Origin: Gymnopilus junonius
Taxonomy: Eukaryota > Basidiomycota > Agaricomycetes > Agaricales > Galerinaceae
DNA: 64,000 nt
Assembly: GCA_015501075.1 (NCBI GenBank)
Contig: JADNYJ010000017.1
Coordinates: forward strand, 248,001 to 312,000
Direction of reading: 5' to 3'
In this document: positions 12,534 through 23,605 of the stretch, piece by piece
Numbering within the stretch: the first letter of the stretch is position 1
Layout of the letters: each line of letters opens with the position of its first letter
Notes under the pieces: model-generated
What the model was told of the DNA's origin: nothing
What the model saw: only the letters and a program-made list of their open reading frames with translations
Databases searched by the model: none
Position numbers and translations under genes: made by a program

Positions 12534-14323
12534 AGCTATATGTTCGGCTTCACGTAAGGTAAAAGCTGCAGTGTAAGAGACACGCGTACATGGTCGTACC
12601 GAAGGGTACACGGAGTTCTAGAGAGATCATTACTCATCTTACTTAAAGAAGAAGAGGAGACAAATAGAAGAAGCGGCGTGCACAAGGCAGATTTTGGCAG
12701 AGAATGCACGAGAAAGAGTCAAGGGAGAAACTTAGGATTAGAGGCTGGAGCAAGGCAGTATAATAATTTTAAAAACATCTGTGCATAATTGCAAAATCCA
12801 CGCCCAACTTGAAGGAGTGTGCAATTCGACAGTGAGAGAGGGTGGCTCAAAACCGTTTCAAGACGTAGCAGTTCAAATGCGCACGTGATATTTAGGGTAC
12901 TCCCGGCTCCCCCAGGACCCTATGCCATGCTCATGTATGTCCGATCCTGATGCTGACGGAAACTGGTCCTAAAATGACCTGATGTCCGATCCTTATGTGT
13001 ACGGAAATCCGAAAAATTTGCGGTATGTCCGATCCCGACTGAGTCCAGAATCGGCCAGTCGCCAGTGATGTCCGATCCCATATGCGTACATTTGTTGACC
13101 TTTGGTAGCTTGATGTAGGCAAACATAAGCAACCAAGGTTTGTTGAAACACTTGATCGATTTCTCACCTGCGTTCCGGGCCATCCTTTCTCTGTCATTAC
13201 ACTTGATCAGCCATCCGCCTCGTTATTAGCTTCGCTCAAGGAGTCTTGCCAATCGCTCTATCTGGCGATTGATTGTCTGAGAGGGAAATCTCGAAGGGGT
13301 ATGTCGGAAATCACTGTTGGCATTATTGCACACGACGAATCCAGTGCCAGCGAGGAGGAGGAGCGCGGGGAAGGTGGAGAGGATGAGCGAGGGGTGTAGG
13401 ATGGTCGAAATCAGGTTTTATGCGTACATTTTTTAGGGAATTCTATCCTCGATCCCTTATGCGTACATTTGGTAGCCTTTTTAATGTTATATCCACTATG
13501 CTGACGGCAGTTGGCCGAAAAACATAGCCCCGATCCTTATGCGAACGGAAAAATCCGAAATTTTCGTGTACATAACTGGCCAAAAAAGGCGTTTTAGGAT
13601 CGGACATCTGACAGCATAGAGTAGTGTCCTGCTCCCCCACATCCATTCCGAGTTTAACGTTAAACTATCGAGATTCGACATTCTTGATCTGCACGTACCT
13701 GCTACCTACTTTCAAAAACTACTGTGCCATGTACAGAAAATGACTCTGCCATCACACCCTTCTTCATATGTTTTTTAAACTCGCCCCTCTCATAGGCAAT
13801 GTTCGACCTTTCAGCTTCAGTTTTAACCAATTCCCGGCGGCGACATAGCCCTTACAGCACACCTTCTCGGAAAAGGAACGAATTACACGTCTTGAAGAAC
13901 TTCAACGTGCTGGAAAATTTGAGATATATGTATTAAGGGCTCAGCGCTCAAGCGTTCATATTTCATTCGCGTCTCCCTGGTGGGAGCTCCAATGTCCATC
14001 CCGCCGCTCCTGATATCATATATGACCAAAACGCGTAGGAAACATGCATATCGATGGAGCCTGTCGAAGTACTATTACGTTTGGTCCCTGCTAGTGGGTG
14101 ACATCGTAATATCAGCATTGCCCAGCCGCCCACTTTTGCCCGCCACCCACCAATCGCTTCCTTTCCTCTCAACCTCGACTTCGCTGTTAGGAGCACCATC
14201 TGTCTCCGCCTGCGTTAATCCTGCACGCCATACGGACTGCTATCTCATCCAGAACTTTGGTCATCACACTCATTTCACCCGACTTCGGCATCTTCAAGAT
14301 TTGTCGCTCACCATCGCTCACCA
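12534..14323. other. Gene-poor interval with repeats
   Basis: About 1.8 kb with no coherent gene between the P450 and the membrane protein at 14324. Open frames are short and overlap each other on both strands. The clearest structure is the repeat family at 12938-13110 with scattered copies near 13447 and 13528. Confidence 0.45.
12938..13110. repeat. Degenerate 43-45 bp tandem repeat (TGTCCGATCC units)
   Basis: Four direct copies headed by TGTCCGATCC start at 12938, 12983, 13026 and 13069, so spacing is 45, 43 and 43 bp. Unit bodies share pieces such as TTATGTGTACGGAAATCCG and ATGCGTACATTTG. Related copies recur at about 13449 and 13530, and an inverted GGATCGGACAT lies near 13597. It is either an eroding minisatellite or the remains of a mobile element; no coding capacity was seen. 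Confidence 0.6.
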
Positions 14324-15470
14324 ATGCAGTCGCATAAAGACCACTCAGAAGACGAGGCACCGCCCCATCAAAATGCTCCAGATTCACTGGTCTCTGGCCA
14401 TACACATTCCTGTGCTATTCTTTCTAATGAAAGCACTGAGTTCTTGACTAGGCGACAGCCACCACTCCTCTGGAGAAAGTCGACCTATTATGGTGAGTCC
14501 CGCTCTACGTTGTCTCCATAGATTTCTTTTCTCAACTGAGTTGAATATCAGGGATCTCGTTGATTTCGCTTTTCTTGGCAACGGTACTTGCTATAGTGGC
14601 GTTTTCCATTCGGACCTCATATCGCGGTGGTGCTTTTCTGGACAAGGATCATCTTCGTAAGCTATCCGTTCCGATTTATGTTTGAAACTTGGTGGATGAG
14701 ATTTCTTTAATTAGCCGTTCTATTCTATGCAGCAGCCGTGTTCATAGGAGCACTCCCTCTTTCGGGCGTTTGTGCTCTGTGGGTGTTTCCTGAATGCATT
14801 TCGTGGTTTCCGCTGAAGTTGGCTTCCTGTCATCTAGGCTACGATATGAAAAGGACGTCGCCATTGGATGGGTGCTGTTTTTTACCCTCGTCTTTAGCCT
14901 CCTCTCCCTAGGTCAGTCCTTCCCATTTTCATGCCGGAGCCGGAACTAACTACGTACGCCTATCTAGGGCCTATTTTCATATTTTCTATCGATTCTGCGG
15001 AAAATACAGTCTTCATAGAAGATCACACCAGCGCGACTTTGGCCTACGTAATGGCTACATTTTGCGTCATCTCGTCAATAGCATGTAAGTGCGGTTGCCA
15101 TTCTTGAGCACAAACACTTGTTGAGTATTTCCGACATTTAGTATGCGTGGCGGCAGGCATCACGTACTTGACCATGATCAGAATACAATCTAATGACCGA
15201 TCCAGAATCAAGGACATCTTCGCATCTGTTACTCGTACGTCTGGTCATTACCTGTATACCTAGTCAGTACTAATGTCTGCCTTAGTGAGCATTGCTTCCC
15301 TTGGTGCTTTCAGCAGTGCCCAAAGCGAACTAAAACGCCGATCGAAATGGGTTGGGAATGCTCCCTCGTCCGCTATGGGCGCGCCGGGTTTGGATACGAC
15401 ATGCGATCTAGCATCGCTCTCTATGTCACGAAAATCTGAAGGCCTCGAGGAATTCCCTTCACCGGTTTAG
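14324..15470 (+). CDS. Multi-span membrane protein, family not recognised
   Basis: The ATG at 14324 starts a polar N-terminus (MQSHKDHSEDEAPPHQNAP). It is spliced at 14493-14551 to a first membrane span (ISLISLFLATVLAIVAFSI). Further spans are FYAAAVFIGALPLSGVCALL, IGWVLFFTLVFSLLSLGPIFIF and AYVMATFCVISSIALCVAAGITYL. A positively charged cytoplasmic-type tail ends SEGLEEFPSPV with TAG at 15468-15470. Seven exons join in phase with introns of about 50-60 nt, which supports a real gene. It has about 260 residues and four or five spans. No function can be named. Confidence 0.65.
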
Positions 15471-16006
15471 GTGACGGCTAGATCACGTAGGAACGCTTAG
15501 ACGTAGACTCAAGGCTGCAACTTTAAAATGATATTGGGATTTGTACGAAGTCAACTACCATTCTAGAACTTGAAATTTATGAAGACAAGTGTACGGGCCA
15601 TAATCAATCTTCTGAATTCTACACATTTCTGAACGTAAACTTTAAAGGGTAAGGTTGAACGAACCATTTCATTATTCACGGCAGCGCCGGCACCCATTCT
15701 TACGTATAGGCCACGAGTGACGACCCATGCGCCTCATGCGCTTCCCAACCCCAAGGTTAAGCTGAACTCAAAATCCAACACAGAACGTAATCTTCGCTGG
15801 CATACAAGTATTAGGTGAGCAATAGGTCATTTCAAGGCAGAATGGTTATGGGAATTTATAGATAAGGTTTAGAGAAGCAAGGTCCACCGGCTCGCCTCTC
15901 ATCGTCACCTGATTCAATCGACGATGTTGAAACTCAAAAATTGGTTGGAGCAAGTTGATTTCCCACCCTTCCTTTCGATAGGCGCTCATCTCTCCATTGT
16001 AAGAGG
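15471..16006. other. Intergenic, nothing recognised
   Basis: 536 bp containing the tail of the membrane-protein gene and the likely promoter of the DUF4470-MYND gene. No supported gene or repeat. Confidence 0.4.
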
Positions 16007-19000
16007 ATGGCAAATCTACTGGTGTGGCCAAGCAAATACTTTTTCTATGCCATAGGCAATACTAGTGCTGTAGCATTGACTACAGATCTCCCCCCGGAAG
16101 AGCCTGCTCGCATCTTGCTTTTAGGTTGCGGCGACCCCCGCAATGTTCTGCATACAATCTTCACTGAGGGCCCCAATTGTACGTCTTTACTTTCAATTTT
16201 AGGAGAATTTCAAACTGACGATAAATATGGGGATAGCTGGTCGTACTCTGGACTTTACTTGTTCTGATTTTGATCCCGCCGTGCTTGGTAGCTTCTTCGC
16301 CTTTTTGCCCTTGGCCTAATCCCTTTGCTTACAATTTTTGTTTAATCAATAGCACGAAATGTCCTGTTACTAACCATGATCATTGATAATAAACCACACT
16401 CAACGCTTTGGAATACGTTTTTCCATTTCCGCCTCGACAAAGACTCCCATATTGCCCTTATCGACCAATGCAAGAAGCTGATTGGGCACTCGGAGACTAC
16501 AGAGGAATGGAAGGCATCTCCATACGCACCTTTGATTAAATTTTGCACCGATTACACTCTCAAAGAGCTCAGGCGTCATTGGACACTTTATGTCGACATG
16601 GAAGACCTGCCAAGCCCACATCTCGCAGCCATCCACGAAGCATTCGACCGACAATCCAAAAAAAACGTGAACGCAAAAACCGTGACCAGCACTATCATTC
16701 GTTCCCTTGGACCTCTTGGTTTACGAATGTCTGCAGCCATTTTTGAAAGCTTCAAAAACTTTTGGAAGACGGGTGTCACTTACATTGATGGCAAGCGCAT
16801 CTCAGCTGCAACAATCCTTAACCCGACCTTCGTTTACTCCCTGGGTGGCGAAGGCTGCTGCCTTCACTATGGCACTGACCCTCTGATTCCCTTCCATTTT
16901 GCACCGTTATTTGGAAATTCAAAGGGAACAGTATCCATGCCCGAAATCTTGAAGGCCGCCAATCAAGAGTTCAAGGACTGGTGCTCCTCTTATTTTACGT
17001 CACTATCTTCCGGTTCTCCGCCTATCATCCGCTTTTTCGTCGGTGAAGCAACGGCTGTCTGCCGTGCACTGCGGATATTTGATGCCACGGGCATATCCAA
17101 CTCAGGGATTCCAGTCGCACAGTGGAAGACACAACTCATACAACTCAACAGAAACGAATACAATTCATCTAGCCCACGCAGTGCTCCTACAAGCTTCAAC
17201 ATCATACACACGTCTAACCTCGAGGACCACATTGGACTGTTAAATGTACTCATTGCCTCATCCCCTCTCCTTTCTGCTGACACTTCTAGTGTCCTTTATA
17301 CCGAATCACTTCTTTTCCTCGGCCAAAATGCAACGAAGGAATTTACGGAGCAGCTCCATGTCGACCTGTCCGTCTTTGGGCTTTTGTCCGGCTTATCTCC
17401 AATCGACTACCTTTGTGGATTCACCAGTCGATCAAATACACATGAATTGATGAGGTACCAGGCCATGAAGAAAGACCAAAAAAAGGCACCAACGGTAACA
17501 CAGTTCTACCAGGTTACAACTTGGAAAAGACCAGGTTCAGGAGACACCATCGCCTCTCAAAATACAGACAGCATCTTGCCTCCTGTATTCGATGGATATC
17601 AGTTGGGTACTCTATTATACGACATTTACCAATCGCTTTTCGAGCAGGAAACCTCGATGAATTTTTGGAAAGCGAACCAGAATCTGAAAAACCTGGCCAA
17701 AGCAATATCTGTCTCCAACTTGGCGCATTACGGCCGCGAATCCTTTGTTCTCTTATTGCAACTTATACGGCAGCGACTGCAACCATCTCAGGATACATGG
17801 TCGACCACCATGGAACGGTTCATGTCGCTACTGCTCGCTGATTGGTCAATTCAATCAATGGATACACTTCATTACCAAGACCTTTGTGGACAATTACTTC
17901 GACACAGCTTATACAGGGCCCCTTTTCTTCAAATGAAAGCTCCAAAAATCGGGCGCTTTGCACTCTGGGATACAGTCCCCGATCTTGTGCGGATTGTCCT
18001 CGTTATTCCACGGGAGAAACTTTCAGTACTCGAAGATTCCAAGGCAGATGAAATCGGGACCCCACCATTGCACTTTGACATCTTCGGCAAGACGACCCAT
18101 AACGTGTTCACCGCCGCACACGTTGCATTCGGACGTGCGATTTCCGTAGGACCTAAATCTCGTCCACAAGTTGTATTCGAAGAGGATACAAAGGGCAGGG
18201 CAGGAGACTCACCGCTTGTGGCGTCGTTTGTTCTGCCTGCTCTAGTCCTTACCAGTCTCGAACCTCAAGAACGTTTGAATGTCGGTTTCAGCGTTCGTAA
18301 CACGCCTGCCGCATGTGCAACTCTAATCAAGAAGCTCGGTATCTTGCTGCGTGTCTTCAGCGCTAATCTTATGGATGAATCCCTTGTCCACGTCCTTCCG
18401 GAACAACCCCTTCCATTGAGTTATTCCCCCGGCTCACCAATGGTTCGAATTCATTAGGGCGCGCGAAGCCGGGTATATCCTCTCAGATTGGCGATTCCTC
18501 TACCGCATCAGTGGAACTCGATGAACAATGCGAATTAATTGCGTCTTTGACAGTACGGGTATCCATTGCAGATGAGAGGTCTGCAGAAATATTTAGTGAA
18601 GCTGGCGGAAAGGCTGTTCCTGAAATCATCCAGCTCTCACCCTGCGTTGTCAGAATTACTCTTGGAGGCCGAAATCAGGACATTGTCTATCCATTCCTGT
18701 GATAGGCAGTTCTCATCGGTTGCGCCTGGCTCGGAAGTCGCGATATATAGAGGTATGGATATATTAGTTCTTAACTTCTCTAACTAACCACGGATTCTAC
18801 CTCTCAAAGCTCATTGTGCCGACATCTAGATCACTCCTTCCGGATGGAATGAAGCTCACCCCATTTCCTGTCATCAAAACAAACGGATTTTTCCACCCTT
18901 GGACCTTACATCGCGTCAATTTGTCGACGTTGCCTGTCCTTGACCTCAAGGCCAAAAAAGTTGATGAATGGTTCAACGTCCACGTTGGCTCTATGATGTC

Positions 19001-19733
19001 CGCTCGCGAATTGTCACTCAGAAAGAAGAACGAGGTTGACACTTTGATGTTCGTCAAAGACAGTCTCCATTCCATTTTTGTTCGTGCAGCAGGTACCCAA
19101 GGAGGTGCCGCGTATCGTCTCTTTGCACTGCGCGACAAAACGACCAAGAATTGCGATACATGCCTCTTCATCAGCGAGCTTCGTTTTGACCTAGCATCTC
19201 ACACAATAGTCTGTGATGGATATGTCCTTCCTTTGACGGTCGCGTTGTTAAAGAAGATCGAGAAGCCATTTGCCAAGTTGGTGCATCAAGGACGGATGGT
19301 CGACGTTCTCTTGCCTGATGGGGAAATCCAGGCCTGGAAGCAGCTTCTTCCCGCATTCGTGGAAAGATGCCGATCATGGACACATGGACCAAACTGTGAA
19401 TATATCGCCCAGGGACATATACCGCTCACGGAAGGGATGGAAGCAGATCCCTTATGCAGTTGTGGGAAGGGCAAGGATGTCGAGGGCATGAATAAAGTCG
19501 CATTATGGAAGGAAGTAGCGCCGTATGTCACCCGGGTTGCGCTCTCGCCATTATTCGCAGTGTCATATCTTGAGACTGTGGGTCGACATCCAGATGCTCA
19601 TAAGTGCTCGGTATGCAGACGCAAAGGGAATCCAAGGCTCAAAGAATGCACTGGGTGCAAAAAGGTGAGATATTGCTCTGCTGAGTGTCAGAAGAAGGAT
19701 TGGAAGACGCATAAACCCAAATGCAAGCCTTGA
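16007..19733 (+). CDS. DUF4470 N-terminal and MYND zinc-finger C-terminal protein
   Basis: The ATG at 16007 starts MANLLVWPSKYFFYAIGNTS and RILLLGCGDPRNVLHTIF, the DUF4470 signature. Introns at about 16179-16235 and 16292-16351 connect to TLDFTCSDFDPAVLARNVLLLT. A single large exon then runs to about 18450. The C-terminus has a MYND zinc finger with the expected Cys/His spacing (CSVCRRKGNPRLKECTGCKK, YCSAECQKKDWKTHKPKCKP), a protein-interaction module. About 1,150 residues. Two breaks occur. Near 18425 the frame of SYSPGSP switches to that of NGSNSLGRAKPG. Near 18697 YPF is followed by the expected PVIGSSHRLRLARKS in another frame. Adding one C at each C-run restores the reading. The first could instead be a 122-nt intron; the second has no intron solution. 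A real pseudogene is the alternative to sequence error. Confidence 0.82.
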
Positions 19734-20163
19734 ATAGTGTTTTGAACATGCTGAAAAATAGTTTTGCGAAGAAATACTTATTGTCTTGCGAATCTGAATC
19801 AGTATGTCCTTGTGTGGAGTACCAATTAATGCTACTTGAACTCAGAGAGAACGAACAGTGATAAATAATGGTCGATAGATATCGTGGCCTGAGGTCCAGT
19901 GTACTGAACAGAGTAATTATCATTGATCTTTAATTAATAAAACAGACATGAGTGTGGCCTTGTAACGCAGGTCGATTGACCCCATCGTCGAGTACAAAAC
20001 GGGATTTTGGTATTGCGGTACATAATTACTATCATACAAATTCACTATACAGCTTGTAATACACTTCCTAAAATAAAGACGAATTAATTTGAACGAAAGG
20101 TATCCTAAAAAGTGCCCAATTATTACGCTTCAAACGGCCCATATCGTTGCAAGCGCCCAACGC
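19734..20163. other. Intergenic between convergent genes
   Basis: 430 bp, A+T-rich, holding the 3' ends of the MYND gene (plus) and the membrane-protein gene (minus). No gene seen. Confidence 0.4.
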
Positions 20164-21944
20164 TCAACCGTCATGCTCATCCGCCGTCGCTAATCCCCAA
20201 AAAAGTGCTGTTTCAGGCGACACTGCAATAATATCAGTGCCCCGAACTCGAATTGCTTCACGACGGGTGATCCATGATGCCACTAATACTAATTTAAAGC
20301 AGATCAAACGGTGAGTAGATCCGCCTTACTATATCAAATATGAGATACATACATGCACCGCCGGAAATGGCACCCAAGGTGCCCAAGCCCAGAGACATGG
20401 CGACCGAAGTGATGTCGGCCGGCTGAGGGCATTCCAGAAAGAATCGAATTCCTTCAAAGAAAATGACGCCGCAAAAGCCAGCTTTGTATAAAAATTTGAC
20501 TCAGAGAAGAACAATTCGGCATTGAAAAACCACTTACTAGTCGCATATATGCATCCCGTCTGGTATTTAGCTACTTGGATCACTGCAAGAGTATTAGGAT
20601 TCCAGAAATAGTACCTGGGTGACAAAGAAAATCAGAATGAATATTGAATGGAATAACGACGCAATACCGCATGCCATTAAGTAGAAGACCTGCTGAAGAG
20701 GTGTAAACCACCAGCGCAAGTGGAAAAACTGATTCGGCATCAGATAGGTAATGGATTCGATCTACGAAATAACAAGTTTACCTAAATGGTCCTCGTATTT
20801 AACGAGCCCAACCAATCCCAGGATAAGTTGGATATACAGGCACGTATTCGACAGATCTGAAAATTCCAAACAAGACAGCCCAGTCAGTCTTTTTATATTT
20901 TTTTGAAAACATTAGACGCATACATCCCAACACCGTTCGATACAGTGACACCGATTTAGAGAACTGCACTGGTCTCGATAGTTTCCAGGCGGAATACCTT
21001 GTCCAAGTTGGGTCCGCAGTAGCATCTTGCTTAAACTCGGGCAACGTGGTCGGACAATCAGGAGTCGATATATCATTGAAGAACCCAAGTTCGGTGAAAA
21101 CAGCAACTATACATGCGGAAGGATAGACCGATTATTACCTGCCTTGAGAGAAAAAGAGCAGGCTTACCACCGACGACCAGAAGGAAGTGGACAATTGCAT
21201 TTCCAGCGAGTAATTTCGGTCTGCCCGGGGTCTGTTTTACAGAGAGCAAGCTCCAACTCTGGCCTGCACAAAATTGGTCAACAAAGCAGCATTGAAAGGA
21301 GAGATCGTGGAGCCTACAGAGTGAAAAATATATAGAGTTTCTGACAGCCCTATGGCGTCGAACATCGCGCAATAGTGGAGATTTGAGTTCACTATGGGTG
21401 GATGTCGCATGTAAGAAAGCAAACTTATATCAAAGAGAAGGGCGTACAATCTCAGAAGAAGCGTCATCATAACCAAACTTATGGTCGTACACCACACAAA
21501 GTTCGAGCCTTTATTCAGCATACGGTTTTTGAGTAAAGGAAGAATAAGCGCTAAAGTAAAATGGTTTACGCACGCCGTCCTACGTCGTTTTCCATGTCAT
21601 ATCTGGCAAGTTTTGATATGTACCAAAGCACCAGGCTGCACGCTGTTATTGTCTCTATGAACGGAATCTTCGCAGGCCGGTTGGACAAAGTGGACTGCAC
21701 ATTAAAAATAAGCCAGTTGAAGCGGGTATATGACTTTCGATCTTGGCGAGGTGACACCTGGAACATACCTGGGATATGGTACCCTGAACGGCTTCAAGTC
21801 CAGGACTCCCCAGGCCCTCTAGGTCAGGCGTTGCTTTATCAGGTGAGATCGCTTTGTAGTCGGAATAAATGTTCGAACTAGCAAGAGGGCTAAGTTCAGA
21901 AGCTTTAGAAGTCTGTTTCTCGACGTTCGCCATGAAGCTTTGAA
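20164..21944 (-). CDS. Multi-exon integral membrane protein, family not recognised
   Basis: Start ATG at 21944 (MANVEKQTSKASELSPLASS), a polar tail of about 55 residues. An in-phase 80-nt intron leads to IPFIETITACSLVLWYISKLARYD. Other exons show membrane or loop character: LLAGNAIVHFLLVVG; a Cys-containing loop NDISTPDCPTTLPEFKQ; YIQLILGLVGLVKYEDHL; YLMPNQFFHLRWWF with QQVFYLMACGIASLFHSIFI; AGFCGVIFFEGIRFFLE with SVAMSLGLGTLGAISGGACM. The last exon reads VASWITRREAIRVRGTDIIA to LATADEHDG, stop at 20164-20166. The middle (20750-21540) could not be spliced cleanly. Seven or so spans are likely. No pheromone-receptor or transporter motif was recognised. Confidence 0.6.
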
Positions 21945-22597
21945 GCGTTGTCCGTGTGCGGCGTTTCAAAAGTGGGAATCTTGAGTCCTCAGCCTTTCTC
22001 CAGTCGGACTTTCAAAGGCTTTCGACTCGCGCTTCGATTATAAACCACGTGACCGCGTCTTCATCAGTTCAACCTTGCAGTTCCCGAAGTTCCCTCAGTC
22101 ACATAAAAATCCGTCTTATGAATCAGGCCCCACTTACGACCTGACGAGCAACAAGGAGGATTGAAGGAGGATAATCATAATTATGTATTTCGAATGTTAA
22201 CGGGACTTACGCCATGGGTAAGTTGATGGGTAAGTTTTGCTTCACGTTGTCTTCACTGTGTTAATGTATCTGTGGCACCTGAACAGCTGGAAGGGACCTC
22301 CAAATAAAAACTCATACCTTGACGAACTTGGAGAATGAGTGAATAACAAATTTGTTGTGAGCGTGATTCGGACCTTTTCCTAATAATTTAATTAACTGAT
22401 CATACTGAATGGTGGCAAGTATGCATGCTAGGCTGTATAAGGTTGTATAGAGGGGTACTTATGCTACGGAGATGTATTGCTCAATAAATAGGTAAACAAA
22501 GCAAGGCCTACCCTCAGCCTGAGGCATCTCAAGATTCTCAACTGGAGGGCTGAAAAGTCCAAAGTCCGCAAATAAGAAACCACGCTGCAGTTCCGAA
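21945..22597. other. Intergenic between divergent genes
   Basis: 653 bp between the membrane protein (minus) and the Nudix gene (plus). No gene recognised; presumed promoters of both. Confidence 0.4.
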
Positions 22598-23206
22598 GTG
22601 CACACACCCATGACTCTCTTGTTTATTGCCGATTCTGCTCAACGATTCAACGTGCCTCTTGATGAACTACATGCCCAGCACCCTGGAAAACGTCTGGTAG
22701 TCGGCGTAGCTATCACAGCACCCATGGTCGCCATCACACAGGATTTCTCTGACCCCAATAAATCCCAAGCAAAAAAGCTCCTTCTCTTGCAACGAGCAGA
22801 GACTGAGAACGTATATCCATTGATGTATGAATTACCCGGAGGCGGAGCTGAACCGCAAGACACGAGCCTTCTAGCCACAGTGGTTAGGGAGACAGCAGAG
22901 GAAACGGGATTATCAGTGACCAGAATCTTGGGTATCTTTCCAGGCTTTGAATACGAGACGTCCAAGAGTAAGGCGATCCAATTCAAATTCTTGGTCGAAG
23001 TCGATCGAGCACCTGATACAACGATAAATGTCCACCTTAACCCACAAGAACATTGTACCTTTGCGTGGGTCGATGAAGCTGATGATCTATCTCTTTACCC
23101 AATGACGGAGGCGATGCACCAAGTTGTTTTGGATGCTCTGTCTTCCATGGCAGAACAAACAGCTTGTAAGTTGAATGCGCTTCAATGCCCTGTGCACAAG
23201 ATCTGA
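22598..23206 (+). CDS. Nudix hydrolase
   Basis: Single-exon gene of 202 residues starting MHTPMTLLFIADSAQRFN. The Nudix box lies at residues 86-108, with GGGAEPQDTSLLATVVRETA leading into EETGL. The metal-binding REXXEE core (RETAEE) is intact; the first, non-catalytic Glu of the consensus is Thr. The flanking LLLLQRAE and PLMYELPGGG, and the later FKFLVEVD and EHCTFAWVDEADDL, match the fold. Family members cleave nucleoside diphosphates linked to another moiety; the substrate here cannot be told. An uninterrupted gene is unusual beside the intron-rich neighbours. Confidence 0.88.
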   Translation: MHTPMTLLFIADSAQRFNVPLDELHAQHPGKRLVVGVAITAPMVAITQDFSDPNKSQAKKLLLLQRAETENVYPLMYELPGGGAEPQDTSLLATVVRETAEETGLSVTRILGIFPGFEYETSKSKAIQFKFLVEVDRAPDTTINVHLNPQEHCTFAWVDEADDLSLYPMTEAMHQVVLDALSSMAEQTACKLNALQCPVHKI

Positions 23207-23605
23207 AGCCTGAGTGAAATTAGCCGTCCACTATTCAGATTGAAGACATCAAGTAAATGGGCGTGGATGACGTATCGTGCTTGCCCACCAGTATTGGGGA
23301 TTCTTCCTCTGGTACTTGAAAAATTGACGCGACGCGACGAGTCACGACATGCCCAGACTTGCGTTGGGAGGTGAGAAGCAGCCCTTTTTTTCGAAAGCTC
23401 TATGTAATTCAGTACGTCCAAATGATAAGTATCTACGTATAAAAGAAAAAAAGAAATGCGCGCGTATAAATTACAGATTACACAGCAAGTAAGCATATAT
23501 TGTAAATAAGCCAGTAAGCAGTCGAGTCGAGTGATTGAATGGGGATTCTCATGTATCATATATCATCATATCTCCTCCTCATGAATTAATCAGCCACCCT
23601 CGCCT
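23207..23605. other. Intergenic between convergent genes
   Basis: 399 bp of 3' flank for the Nudix gene (plus) and the DEAD-box gene (minus). No gene seen. Confidence 0.4.

Noticed and set aside
20164..21944. Possible STE3-type pheromone receptor (seven spans, in the same window as a pheromone precursor)
   Set aside because: None of the STE3 landmark loops was recognised in the exons that could be read, and it is 34 kb away from the pheromone gene.
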